Part shown: piece by piece, positions 8,570 to 16,594 of the stretch
Layout: each line of letters begins with the position of its first letter
Numbering within the stretch: position 1 is the first letter of the stretch
Source of the DNA: JAUIBE01 sp035267185
Lineage (GTDB): Bacteria; Pseudomonadota; Gammaproteobacteria; Xanthomonadales; SZUA-36
Assembly (NCBI GenBank): GCA_035267185.1
Contig: DATFLY010000056.1
Coordinates: 1-26,826, forward strand
Direction: 5' to 3'
Length of the DNA stretch: 26,826 nt
The notes under the pieces: model-generated
The model's database searches: none
What the model was told of the DNA's origin: nothing
The model's input: only the letters and a program-made list of their open reading frames with translations
Position numbers and translations under genes: made by a program

Positions 8570-8601
8570 AGAAAAAGCCCGGACCAGGCCGGGCTTTCCT
8601 T
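8570..8601 (-). terminator. intrinsic terminator of the pilMNOPQ operon
   Basis: Minus-strand hairpin AAAGCCCGG / CCGGGCTTT (9-bp perfect stem at 8574-8582 and 8589-8597, 6-base loop), followed by TTCTTT. It lies 26 bp after the pilQ stop. It also sits directly before the hutG start, so it may act as an attenuator for hutG. Confidence 0.88.
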
Positions 8602-8622
8602 GTCCCACTAATTAATTAACGA

Positions 8623-10755
8623 TCAAAGTTGCGGGCGCTCCTCGACAATTGTCGGGGTAACGAAAATCAGCAATTCGCGCTTCCTGATTTCATTAGCACG
8701 GCGCCGGAACAGTGCACCCATGTATGGAATGTCTCCCAGCCATGGCACCTTCTCTTCCCTGCTTCCTTTCTCGTCCTGGAAAATTCCGCCCAGGACCACC
8801 GTGTCGCCATTTTCGACCAACACCGTTGTACCGAGCTCACGGGTATCGATCGAAGGTACTGAACCGCCACGTGACGTCTGGAAGATTTCACCCACTGTAT
8901 CCTGCTTGATCGCAAGGTCAAGCTGGATGCGATTGTCAGGCGTGATCAAAGGTGTGGCCTTGAGTTCAAGAACAGCTTCCTTGAACTGAACAGCCGTTGC
9001 ACCCGAGGAAGTCGAGTTCTCGTATGGAATCTCAACACCCTGCTGGATGAATGCTTCTGCCTGGTTGGCCGTCACGACTCTTGGCGTCGAGATGACTTCA
9101 CCCTCACCCTCTGATTCCAGTGCTGACAACTCAAGGTCAAGAATCACATTACTGGTCAGGAATGAAAGGCCAAGTGAAGAAGCGTTCTGGCTCGGGGCCG
9201 GCAGATTGACCTGGTAACGATTTGGATATCCGGGGATATCCAGCAAGCCATCATCCCTTGGATTGATGGCCGGATTGATCGTATCCGCTGCGTTTCCGTC
9301 AGCTGCGATGACGCCGATGTTGCTGCCGTCATGCAGAAGGGTTACACCAAATCGTACACCAAGCTCATGAGCAAAATCCGAGCTTGCGATCACGATTCGA
9401 GACTCGATCTGAACCTGGCGAACAGCATAATCAAGCTCGGTGAGCAATTCGCGAATTTCAGCGATCTTCTCTGCTGTGTCAGTGACCAGCAAAGTGTTGG
9501 TGCGCTCATCCACGGTGACCGAGCCACGCTCAGACAACAGTCCATATTCGGTTTCGACTGCATTGGCTGATTCATCGATCAGCGTCTTCATGTCAATCGC
9601 CTTGGAATAGCTCATCGGAATCAGAACGGTCTGCAGAGGCTCCAGGATTCGTCGATCCTGTTGTGCTTTCAGCAGTTGTTGCTCACGATTGGCAATTTCC
9701 TGGGTTGGACCGATCCAGATGACGTTGCCGTTCTGGCGTTTGTCCAGGTTACGGGCATCCATCACGATATCCAGCGCCTGATCCCATGGCACGTTGGTCA
9801 GTCGCAGAGTCAGGTTACCCCCGACGCTGTCGGCCACAACGATGTTCAGGTCAGACACGTCAGCAATCAGCTGCAGGACCGAGCGAACCGGAATGTTCTG
9901 GAAGTTGAACGTGACACGCTCGCCAACGTATTCCTTTTCTTCAAAGAACTTGATTTCAGGTTCTTCGTCCATCTGTGCCAGGTGTTTGGGTTTCTTCACC
10001 TCGACAACAATATCCTGGCCAGTCTGGTAAACCATGTGCTCATAGACGCCATTAACCGACATCGATACCCGGACACCATCGTTCATTCGGGATGAATCGA
10101 TGAGGCTGACGGGTGTGGCGAAATCAATTACGTCCAGTCGCTGACGAAGACGCTCGGGTAGCTCGGCGTTGTAAATATCGAGCGTGACCATTTCTGCACC
10201 TTCGGTAATCGATATGTTGGAACCCGGCCGGTCCATGCTGACGATGACCCTGGCCTGTCCTTCTTCACCACGGCGGAAGTCCACATTGGAGACTGTGAAA
10301 TCACCTGCCCCCCTGCTGGTGGTTTGTGCGGCGGCAACCGAAGTTGCACCTGCTGCGGCCATTCCGCCTCCGGCGACCGTCAGCACGACCTCACCGGAAG
10401 ATGCTGAATAGTCATAGGCAGAAGGCTGTGACAGCTCGACCACGAGTCGTGTCCGCCCACCGGCCCCGACAGCAGAATACTGCTGGACAGAACCCGTGCC
10501 GACCGACACCGGGTCGGTCACCTGGGAGTAATCGGTGTCGGACAGATCAAGTACGATCCGTGCCGGTGTCTCAGTGGCAAAGACGTTGACTTCCGGATCA
10601 TCACCGGTTGTCTGCAGCGAAATCTCCACGCTGCCGTCTGCAGTCACCCGATGATTGACACCGGTAACCGCTGTATCGGCCAAAGCCGAAATTGCCGGGA
10701 ATATTGCGAAAACTACCCCCAGACCCATTAGAAATCCTTTTCTAAAATTACGCAT
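8623..10755 (-). CDS. pilQ: type IV pilus outer-membrane secretin PilQ
   Basis: A 710-residue secretin. A signal peptide covers about 1-26 (MRNFRKGFLMGLGVVF... ending SALA). Two AMIN domains (about 28-130 and 152-255) bind peptidoglycan. A secretin/TonB short N-terminal domain lies near 275-345 (VTFNFQNIPVRSVLQLIADVS), a NolW-type ring domain near 373-445, and the secretin barrel from about 450 to the end (PRVVTANQAEAFIQQGVEIPYE region, closing with GGIFQDEK and LLIFVTPTIVEE). It forms the outer-membrane pore for the pilus. I chose the ATG at 10755 because it has GAGAGAGGT six bases upstream and places the signal peptide at the N-terminus. An in-frame ATG at 10809, also with AGAGG, would add 18 polar residues. 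It is the last gene of pilMNOPQ, followed by a terminator. Confidence 0.95.
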   Translation of the reverse strand: MRNFRKGFLMGLGVVFAIFPAISALADTAVTGVNHRVTADGSVEISLQTTGDDPEVNVFATETPARIVLDLSDTDYSQVTDPVSVGTGSVQQYSAVGAGGRTRLVVELSQPSAYDYSASSGEVVLTVAGGGMAAAGATSVAAAQTTSRGAGDFTVSNVDFRRGEEGQARVIVSMDRPGSNISITEGAEMVTLDIYNAELPERLRQRLDVIDFATPVSLIDSSRMNDGVRVSMSVNGVYEHMVYQTGQDIVVEVKKPKHLAQMDEEPEIKFFEEKEYVGERVTFNFQNIPVRSVLQLIADVSDLNIVVADSVGGNLTLRLTNVPWDQALDIVMDARNLDKRQNGNVIWIGPTQEIANREQQLLKAQQDRRILEPLQTVLIPMSYSKAIDMKTLIDESANAVETEYGLLSERGSVTVDERTNTLLVTDTAEKIAEIRELLTELDYAVRQVQIESRIVIASSDFAHELGVRFGVTLLHDGSNIGVIAADGNAADTINPAINPRDDGLLDIPGYPNRYQVNLPAPSQNASSLGLSFLTSNVILDLELSALESEGEGEVISTPRVVTANQAEAFIQQGVEIPYENSTSSGATAVQFKEAVLELKATPLITPDNRIQLDLAIKQDTVGEIFQTSRGGSVPSIDTRELGTTVLVENGDTVVLGGIFQDEKGSREEKVPWLGDIPYMGALFRRRANEIRKRELLIFVTPTIVEERPQL

Positions 10756-10761
10756 GCTGCG

Positions 10762-10770
10762 ACCTCTCTC
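10762..10770 (-). promoter_or_regulatory. ribosome binding site deciding the pilQ start
   Basis: Minus-strand GAGAGAGGT ends six bases before the ATG at 10755. It favours this start over the upstream ATG at 10809, which has a shorter AGAGG at 10817-10821. Confidence 0.65.
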
Positions 10771-10882
10771 ACAGTTTTGCGGGCTAATTGTCACCCTTTC
10801 CTTGTTCATGGCTATGCCTCTGAAGCTACTTGGCTCTTCCCCGTTAAAATTCGCCGCGGTCGAGTCCGATTACTACATCCAA

Positions 10883-11428
10883 CTAATCATCAAGTGCAAT
10901 TTCGGCTTCCCGTACGAGCCAGCCGCCTCCACCGTTGGAAATAAACTCGCTCAAATCAACCTGATTAGCATTGATGGCGAGCACTCGACCATAGTTCTTT
11001 CCTAAATAATTCCCGACCGAGACGCGGTGAACCACGCCATCGGGATCCCTGACCAATGCCCAGTCACTGGCACCTTTCTTGAATGTACCGACCATTTCCA
11101 GCGTATCGAGCTCAAATCGCTCGAGATATTCTTTCGGACGCTGCAGATCGGGTCGCGGACCCGTCCCCGAGGTGTCACTGGCCACGTCATCACTGCCTTG
11201 TGAAGTCGACTGCCTGAATGGATCCCGGCCCAGTAACCCTTCGTATTCGTAAGGGGTGTAGGTCCGCACCGGTGGTATCGGGTCAATCGGTGAAGGCGGC
11301 CGTGCCTTTACATCCGCGATATAGCGGTTCAGGTCATCCTGCTCGCCCGCACAACCGACCAAAGTCAACATCGTGGCGGCCAAAGCCAGTGCCAGAAATC
11401 CGGATCCTGTTTTGCTGTAATTCGTCAT
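10883..11428 (-). CDS. pilP: type IV pilus assembly lipoprotein PilP
   Basis: A 181-residue inner-membrane lipoprotein. The signal ends in the lipobox LVGC with Cys26. A proline-rich linker follows (RPPSPIDPIPPVRTYTPYEYEG), then the beta-sandwich domain with the family hallmark GRDPF near 67-71 and the closing LVRDPDGVVHRVSVGNYLG segment. PilP links the PilN-PilO inner-membrane pair to the PilQ secretin across the periplasm. The ATG overlaps the pilO stop by four bases. A 127-bp gap (73 bp if the alternative pilQ start is used) separates it from pilQ, much longer than the other junctions in this operon. Confidence 0.94.
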   Translation of the reverse strand: MTNYSKTGSGFLALALAATMLTLVGCAGEQDDLNRYIADVKARPPSPIDPIPPVRTYTPYEYEGLLGRDPFRQSTSQGSDDVASDTSGTGPRPDLQRPKEYLERFELDTLEMVGTFKKGASDWALVRDPDGVVHRVSVGNYLGKNYGRVLAINANQVDLSEFISNGGGGWLVREAEIALDD

Positions 11429-12072
11429 CGCGCACTTCCTTGCGCCTGCGCTCTGGCAATAGCTTCTTCTTCATCCACGTATCGATAGGTTTTTACGGTC
11501 CCCTCAAGGATGAGCCGTCCATCATCAGAACTGACCCCGATGTCACGCGAAGTCGCACGTCGCAGGGAAATGTCATGCATGGTCAGGATGACCACCCTGG
11601 GGAGTGATGCAACCCCGCCGACGAACTCTCCGAACTGGTGATAATCACCCAGCATTCGAACCGTGATGGGACGCTCCGCGTAGAAATCATGATGTGTTTC
11701 GGCATTCGGCTGAAACAACTGAACATCGATTCCGGCGCCCAGAGCTGTTTGTGAAATATCGACAAGCAACTTGTCCATTTCCGTGCGGTTGGGTAACTGG
11801 CGGAACATGGTTTCCAGCAAAGCCTGCATTTCTTCGAGCTGGGCTTCGTATGCTTCGAGGTTTGCGGCCTTATCGGCTTTTTCCTCGTATTCGTTACGCA
11901 GGGCCAGTTCCTGCGCCTGCACTCGTTCCAGTTGTTCGGTCTTTCCCTTGATCATCAAGAACCAGCCAACCACCAGGATGACGATCAATAGCAGGGCAAG
12001 GATGAAGTAGCGAACCGAGTTTGGCGCACTACCGATGTCATTAAATTCGAGGTCTCTGAGTTCGTTAATCAT
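11425..12072 (-). CDS. pilO: type IV pilus inner-membrane protein PilO
   Basis: A 215-residue bitopic membrane protein. It has a short cytoplasmic N-terminus (MINELRDLEFNDIGSAPNSV), one transmembrane helix at about 21-41, a coiled coil at about 45-85 rich in Glu and Leu, and a periplasmic ferredoxin-like domain containing LPNRTEMDKLLVDISQTALGAG. PilO pairs with PilN through the coiled coils and binds PilP, forming the alignment subcomplex. The pilN stop overlaps its start by one base and its own stop overlaps pilP by four, consistent with coupled translation to keep subunits stoichiometric. Confidence 0.95.
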   Translation of the reverse strand: MINELRDLEFNDIGSAPNSVRYFILALLLIVILVVGWFLMIKGKTEQLERVQAQELALRNEYEEKADKAANLEAYEAQLEEMQALLETMFRQLPNRTEMDKLLVDISQTALGAGIDVQLFQPNAETHHDFYAERPITVRMLGDYHQFGEFVGGVASLPRVVILTMHDISLRRATSRDIGVSSDDGRLILEGTVKTYRYVDEEEAIARAQAQGSAR

Positions 12073-12662
12073 CAGTTAACCCCCGCCAGCTGATCATCGT
12101 TCTGAGACTGATCCCGCTTCAGGTTCAGGCGAACCCGTATGGCAAATTCGTAAGTTTCAACCCGGGATGCCGGCTGCTGTGATGCACGCACATACTGCAG
12201 CTCAGGGTTCAGGAACAGTTCGCTTTCTTCCAGGCTCTGGAGATAAGCGGATACACGCGCATTGGATTGTGATGACCCCATCAGTGTGACATTCGCACCC
12301 TGCTGTCGTACGTTTCCAAGCGTGACGCCAACCGGTATCGATCTTGCAAGTTTGTCCAGCAACTCGACAGTTAGCGAACGGCTCGCCTGCAACTCTTCAA
12401 TGATCGCCTTTCGCGACAAGAGCCTTTCACGGGTTCGTTCCAGCTCATTGATGCGGTTAATACGCTGCTGCAATCGATTGATTTCTGATTGCAATTTACC
12501 ATTCCGTGATTCCTGGATATTGATTCTCTGGTCGTAAAAAAGACCCACCATCAATACCAGGATTGCGCCAAGGACCAGCGAACCCAGCAGGGAATACATG
12601 AACTGACGCTGGCGCTCCCTGCGCGCTTCCTCTCGCCATGGCAGAAGATTGATTCTTGCCAT
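12072..12662 (-). CDS. pilN: type IV pilus inner-membrane protein PilN
   Basis: A 196-residue protein starting MARINLLPWREE. The INLLPWR motif is the conserved cytoplasmic peptide that docks in a groove of PilM. A basic stretch follows, then a transmembrane helix at about 22-43, a coiled coil at about 48-90 (NRLQQRINRINELERTRERL), and a periplasmic domain with GVTLGNVRQQGANVTLMG. It connects cytoplasmic PilM to the PilO-PilP assembly. One-base overlaps on both sides (pilM stop/pilN start and pilN stop/pilO start) point to translational coupling. The length is usual for the family. Confidence 0.95.
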   Translation of the reverse strand: MARINLLPWREEARRERQRQFMYSLLGSLVLGAILVLMVGLFYDQRINIQESRNGKLQSEINRLQQRINRINELERTRERLLSRKAIIEELQASRSLTVELLDKLARSIPVGVTLGNVRQQGANVTLMGSSQSNARVSAYLQSLEESELFLNPELQYVRASQQPASRVETYEFAIRVRLNLKRDQSQNDDQLAGVN

Positions 12663-13720
12663 TAGTCAAATCCCCTTAGTGCCAATCCCATGGAAACCAT
12701 GAGGTTTGGCGCATTCTTGTTCAGTGCGGATACCGCAACATTTGATGCCAGTTCAAGCCCTTCGACAGGATCAGCAACATTTGTTTTGACGCCCAGTTCC
12801 TGTTCTACAACCTCGGTCAGGCCCTCCAATGCCGCCAGATCACCGGCAAGGTAAATGGTTCGAATATTGGAAAACTCGCTGCTTGAGCTATAAAACTGCA
12901 ACGCCCTGCTGATCTGATGGACCACGTTGAGCATGAAGGGCTCAAGCACCTCGTCTTCAAAATCGTCAGGGCCGGGTTCTCCACGACGATAGAAACTGGC
13001 TTGCTCGGCAGTCATGTCATAACGGCGCATGACTTCCTCAAGCAACTGGTTTGCCCCAAATGGATGTTCGCGGCTGTAGATCACCCTGCCGCCGCGAAGT
13101 ATCAATAGCGTTGAAAGGTCATGACCAATGTCGAACAGGCCGACCGTCTCGGTATTTCTGATCCCGTCACGCTCGCGAATAATTTCAAATGCGTTGGCGA
13201 TGGCGAATGACTCAACATCCACAACCCTGGTTTTCAAACCCAACGCATCGAGTGCATCCTGACGGCTTTCGACATTTTCGTTCTTGCTGGCAGCAAGAAG
13301 AATATCGATCATGTCCGCATTTCGTGGCGATGGACCCAGAACCTCAAAATCGAGACTGATCTCATCCAGTGGATAAGGAATGTACTGGTTGGCTTCAATC
13401 TGAACCTGGCTTTCGATGTCGGCGTCTGCGAGGTTGGCGGGCAGGCTGACAGATTTTGTGAACACAGCCGAGCCGGATACAGCCACGGCACAATGCTTGG
13501 AGCCGGAGCCCGAATTCCGCACAGCAGCCTTGATTGCCTCGGAAATGGCTTCGATGTCCTGGACCGACTTTTCGACGATCACACCGGGCGGCAAAGGCTC
13601 AATAGCAAAGTGCTCAACCCTGTAAGAAGGACCATGACGTGAAAGTTGCAACAAGCGGACGCTTGAAGACCCAATGTCCAGCCCAATCACGGGCGGTTGT
13701 TTTGTGCCGAAGAGTTTCAA
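12662..13720 (-). CDS. pilM: type IV pilus actin-like ATPase PilM
   Basis: A 352-residue cytoplasmic protein with an actin/FtsA-like fold. The phosphate-1 motif is in VIGLDIGSSSVRLLQLS near 12-28, a second nucleotide loop is in GLFDIGHDLSTLLIL, and the adenosine loop is in TIYLAGDLAALEGL. It binds ATP and the PilN N-terminal peptide to organise the pilus base. The start is a TTG at 13718-13720, preceded by GAGG four bases upstream; no ATG lies nearby in frame, and the resulting MKLFGTKQPP fits the family. It heads the pilMNOPQ operon and is divergent from mrcA, an arrangement widespread in gammaproteobacteria. The aroK-aroB pair often found after pilQ is not present. Confidence 0.94.
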   Translation of the reverse strand: MKLFGTKQPPVIGLDIGSSSVRLLQLSRHGPSYRVEHFAIEPLPPGVIVEKSVQDIEAISEAIKAAVRNSGSGSKHCAVAVSGSAVFTKSVSLPANLADADIESQVQIEANQYIPYPLDEISLDFEVLGPSPRNADMIDILLAASKNENVESRQDALDALGLKTRVVDVESFAIANAFEIIRERDGIRNTETVGLFDIGHDLSTLLILRGGRVIYSREHPFGANQLLEEVMRRYDMTAEQASFYRRGEPGPDDFEDEVLEPFMLNVVHQISRALQFYSSSSEFSNIRTIYLAGDLAALEGLTEVVEQELGVKTNVADPVEGLELASNVAVSALNKNAPNLMVSMGLALRGFD

Positions 13721-13779
13721 ATTGCCTCAATCCTTTGCTTGACAATAGTTTAGTGACACTTCTTATATTAGTTTTTAAC

Positions 13780-13797
13780 AGAAACTTACGAGTTTCT
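13780..13797. repeat. perfect inverted repeat upstream of pilM
   Basis: AGAAACT-tacg-AGTTTCT, 7-bp arms with a 4-base spacer, lying 60 bp before the pilM start. The size and placement suit an operator for a dimeric regulator, but no T-run follows, so it does not look like a terminator. The binding protein is unknown. Confidence 0.5.
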
Positions 13798-13902
13798 CAA
13801 TGCCATTTTGAATTTAATCCTTTGACCCCAACGCAAATTTCGGGCCAATTAAAGGGGTTGAACCAATTGACAGCTCTACCTGTCCGAAGGGATAGGCGTG
13901 CC

Positions 13903-13940
13903 TGATTCGTGCCAGGTACAGGCTTGCACCGCATGAATCA
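13903..13940. repeat. imperfect inverted repeat in the pilM-mrcA gap
   Basis: TGATTCGTGC (13903-13912) pairs with GCAC (13926-13929) and GAATCA (13935-13940), with a 5-base bulge and a 13-base loop. Its function is unknown. Confidence 0.35.
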
Positions 13941-14048
13941 GAATCGGAAATTATTGTGATGTTTAAAACTTCCATGCTCCCCTTTCCTCGCGTATCGTTA
14001 CGGTTGGCCGCCAGGAATTTTCTGGTTGCAAGCCTGCGATACTAGCTC

Positions 14049-14059
14049 GGGTCAGACCC
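14049..14059. repeat. GGGTCAGACCC palindrome before mrcA
   Basis: Perfect 5-bp arms around a single A, 34 bp before the mrcA GTG. Similar GGGTCTGACCC-type palindromes recur as interspersed repeats in some proteobacterial genomes (from memory), but a single copy here cannot show that. Confidence 0.4.
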
Positions 14060-14092
14060 CACTTTAAGTTAATAGCATAACAGGTTCATCGC

Positions 14093-16594
14093 GTGAGAAA
14101 AGTAATTCGTTGGCTGATCATCCTGGCGACTTCCGCTTTTCTCGTTGCTGCGGTCGCCATCGGCATTGCCTATTTGACTGTGGCATCAGACCTTCCGGAT
14201 GTCGACACACTGCGTGATGCCCGGCTTCAGGTGCCGTTGCGGGTTTACACTGCCGACGGCAAGCTGATGGGCATTTTCGGCGAAAAAAGACGCGTCCCCA
14301 TACCGATCGATAAAGTACCCGAACAACTGAAACAGGCCTTTATTGCTGGTGAAGATGCTCGTTTTTATGACCACCCGGGTGTGGATTACCAGGGTATTTC
14401 AAGGGCAGTATGGACCCTTGCAACCACTGGTGAGAAGTCTGTTGGGGGCTCGACCATCACCCAGCAACTGGCGAGAAACTTCTTTCTTACGTCGGAAAAA
14501 ACCTACACAAGGAAAATCAAGGAAATCTTCCTTGCGCTGCGTATCGAGCGCGAATTGGACAAGAACGAAATTCTCGAACTCTACCTGAACAAGATCTTCC
14601 TGGGCTACCGGGCCTATGGTGTTGGCGCAGCTGCTGACGTTTATTATGGAAAGGAGCTGAGAAACCTGAGCCTGGCCCAGAAAGCCATGATTGCCGCGCT
14701 CCCAAAAGCACCCTCACGAATTAACCCGATCAGTAATCCTGACCGGGCCATGGAACGTCGAAATTATGTTCTCGGTCGCATGCTGGAGCTCGAGCACATC
14801 ACCAGGGAGGAGTATCAGCAGGCGCTCAATGAGCCGGATATGGCCTTTTATCACGGCGCGACCGCCGAAGTATCTGCACCCTATGTTGCTGAAATGGTTC
14901 GGGTACGAATCCTGGATCTGCTGGGTCCGGAAGCCTATACCGGCGGTTTCGAAGTCATCACAACCATTGACAGCAGAATGCAGCGGGCTGCGCAGGATGC
15001 AGTCGAAACAGGATTACTGGAATATGACCACCGTCATGGTTATCGCGGTGCCGAAGCGCAGGTGGACCTGGACGCAAGCAGCAGCCCTCCTCAATGGGAT
15101 GAAATTCTCAAACCGTTCAGGGCAATAGCTGGCATGCCACCTGGCCTGGTGGTGGAGGTGGACGAGGAAATCGCCCTGGTTTATCTCAAGCAGGGCCAAA
15201 CCATCGCGCTGACGCTCGAAAGCATGCAATGGGCAGCCCCTTTCATTTCGCGGAACCGGATTGGCTTCGCCCCGAAAGCAGTCACCGATGTCGTCAAGGT
15301 CGGTGACATTATTCGCACCCGTTTTGGTGATGATGGCAGCTGGCAATTGGGTCAGTTGCCTGAGGCCGAAGCTGCACTCGTTTCTCTCGACCCTGTAAAC
15401 GGCGACATAAAAGCACTGGTTGGCGGCTACGATTTCACACGAAGCAAATTCAACAGAATCACCCAGAGTCGCCGTCAGCCAGGGTCAAGTTTTAAGCCTT
15501 TCCTGTATTCAGCCGCATTGGAAAACGGGTTTACCACCGCCAGCCTGGTGAACGATGCGCCGATCGTGGTAGAAGACGCCGAACTGGAACGGACCTGGAA
15601 ACCACAGAATTACTCTGAAAAATTTTACGGCCCAACACGTCTCAGGGAGGCGATGGTCAATTCTCGCAACCTCGTGTCCATCAGGCTTTTGCGAGCTGTG
15701 GGCATCAATTATGCACGCGAGTACATCTCCGGTTTCGGATTCGAGATAGAGGACTTACCCAATAACCTCACCATGGCGCTTGGCAGCGCTTCACTGACTC
15801 CGTTGAGCATGGCCAGGGCCTACACCGTTTTCGCCAATGGCGGGTTCCTGGTCGACCCCGAGTACATCCGTGAGGTTCGTGACACTGAAGGTCAGGTCCT
15901 CTACAGAACTGAGCCGCAGATTCTTTGTGATGACTGTGACCAGGACATTCAGGTTGCAGAAGTTGAAACCATCGCGGAAGTTCGTACCGAACCGGAACTT
16001 CGTCGGCTTGAAATCGGATCTGAAGATGGAGAGGAAGGGTTAGCAGATTCCATTCAGGCACGCATCGCCCGCAAAACAGCCGATGACAACCGGGATCCGT
16101 ATGCCAGGCGCGTGATCAGCGAGCAAAACGCGTTCCTGGTGCGTTCCATGATGGCTGACGTGATTCGGCGCGGCACCGGTAAAAGAGCCATGGAACTGGG
16201 CCGGACAGATCTGGCTGGTAAAACCGGAACAACCAATGAACAAAGGGACGCGTGGTTCTCAGGCTATAACGACGCGCTTGTCACTTCTGTTTGGGTCGGT
16301 TTCGATAACCATGATGAACTCGGACGCAATGACGTGGGCGGAAGGGCTGCCCTGCCGATCTGGATCAAATTCATGGATGTCGCTTTGCGCGACGTGACCG
16401 ACAGTCCACCAGATATGCCGGAAGGTCTTGCGCAGGCCCGTATTGATCCGGAAACCGGATTACTCGCGACACTGGACAACCCGGATGCAATTCTGGAAGT
16501 ATTTGAGAGCGGTCGGCTGCCGGCCATGCAACCTCAGGAGCAAGGAGATTCAGAGGATGTCACCACCGAGGAGAATCCGTACGAGATCTACTAA
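14093..16594 (+). CDS. mrcA: penicillin-binding protein 1A, bifunctional transglycosylase/transpeptidase
   Basis: An 833-residue class A PBP (E. coli PBP1a has 850), anchored in the inner membrane by a helix at about 7-30. The GT51 glycosyltransferase domain follows, with catalytic Glu87 in AGEDARFYDHPG and GGSTITQQLARN at 118-129. An OB-like insertion lies near 320-420. The transpeptidase domain has SxxK at 465-468 (Ser465 nucleophile), SxN at 523-525 and KTGT at 709-712. An acidic insertion with two cysteines (CDDC at 611-614) precedes KTGT, as in other PBP1a proteins. It polymerises and cross-links peptidoglycan. The start is the GTG at 14093, chosen because the membrane anchor begins directly after it; the Shine-Dalgarno is weak. 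It is divergent from pilM. Its last 38 bp overlap the next gene. Confidence 0.96.
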   Translation: MRKVIRWLIILATSAFLVAAVAIGIAYLTVASDLPDVDTLRDARLQVPLRVYTADGKLMGIFGEKRRVPIPIDKVPEQLKQAFIAGEDARFYDHPGVDYQGISRAVWTLATTGEKSVGGSTITQQLARNFFLTSEKTYTRKIKEIFLALRIERELDKNEILELYLNKIFLGYRAYGVGAAADVYYGKELRNLSLAQKAMIAALPKAPSRINPISNPDRAMERRNYVLGRMLELEHITREEYQQALNEPDMAFYHGATAEVSAPYVAEMVRVRILDLLGPEAYTGGFEVITTIDSRMQRAAQDAVETGLLEYDHRHGYRGAEAQVDLDASSSPPQWDEILKPFRAIAGMPPGLVVEVDEEIALVYLKQGQTIALTLESMQWAAPFISRNRIGFAPKAVTDVVKVGDIIRTRFGDDGSWQLGQLPEAEAALVSLDPVNGDIKALVGGYDFTRSKFNRITQSRRQPGSSFKPFLYSAALENGFTTASLVNDAPIVVEDAELERTWKPQNYSEKFYGPTRLREAMVNSRNLVSIRLLRAVGINYAREYISGFGFEIEDLPNNLTMALGSASLTPLSMARAYTVFANGGFLVDPEYIREVRDTEGQVLYRTEPQILCDDCDQDIQVAEVETIAEVRTEPELRRLEIGSEDGEEGLADSIQARIARKTADDNRDPYARRVISEQNAFLVRSMMADVIRRGTGKRAMELGRTDLAGKTGTTNEQRDAWFSGYNDALVTSVWVGFDNHDELGRNDVGGRAALPIWIKFMDVALRDVTDSPPDMPEGLAQARIDPETGLLATLDNPDAILEVFESGRLPAMQPQEQGDSEDVTTEENPYEIY

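Larger units (their letters stand above)
13721..14092. promoter_or_regulatory. pilM-mrcA divergent intergenic region
   Basis: This 372-bp gap must carry promoters for both operons. It holds a perfect 7-bp-arm palindrome at 13780-13797, a possible hairpin at 13903-13940, and an 11-bp palindrome GGGTCAGACCC at 14049-14059, plus an A/T-rich stretch at 13741-13780. I saw no convincing sigma-70 -35/-10 pair on either strand and no gene. Confidence 0.55.

Noticed and set aside
13639..13905. An 88-codon open frame on the plus strand across the pilM start
   Set aside because: It overlaps pilM in antisense, has no ribosome site, and its translation is unremarkable.
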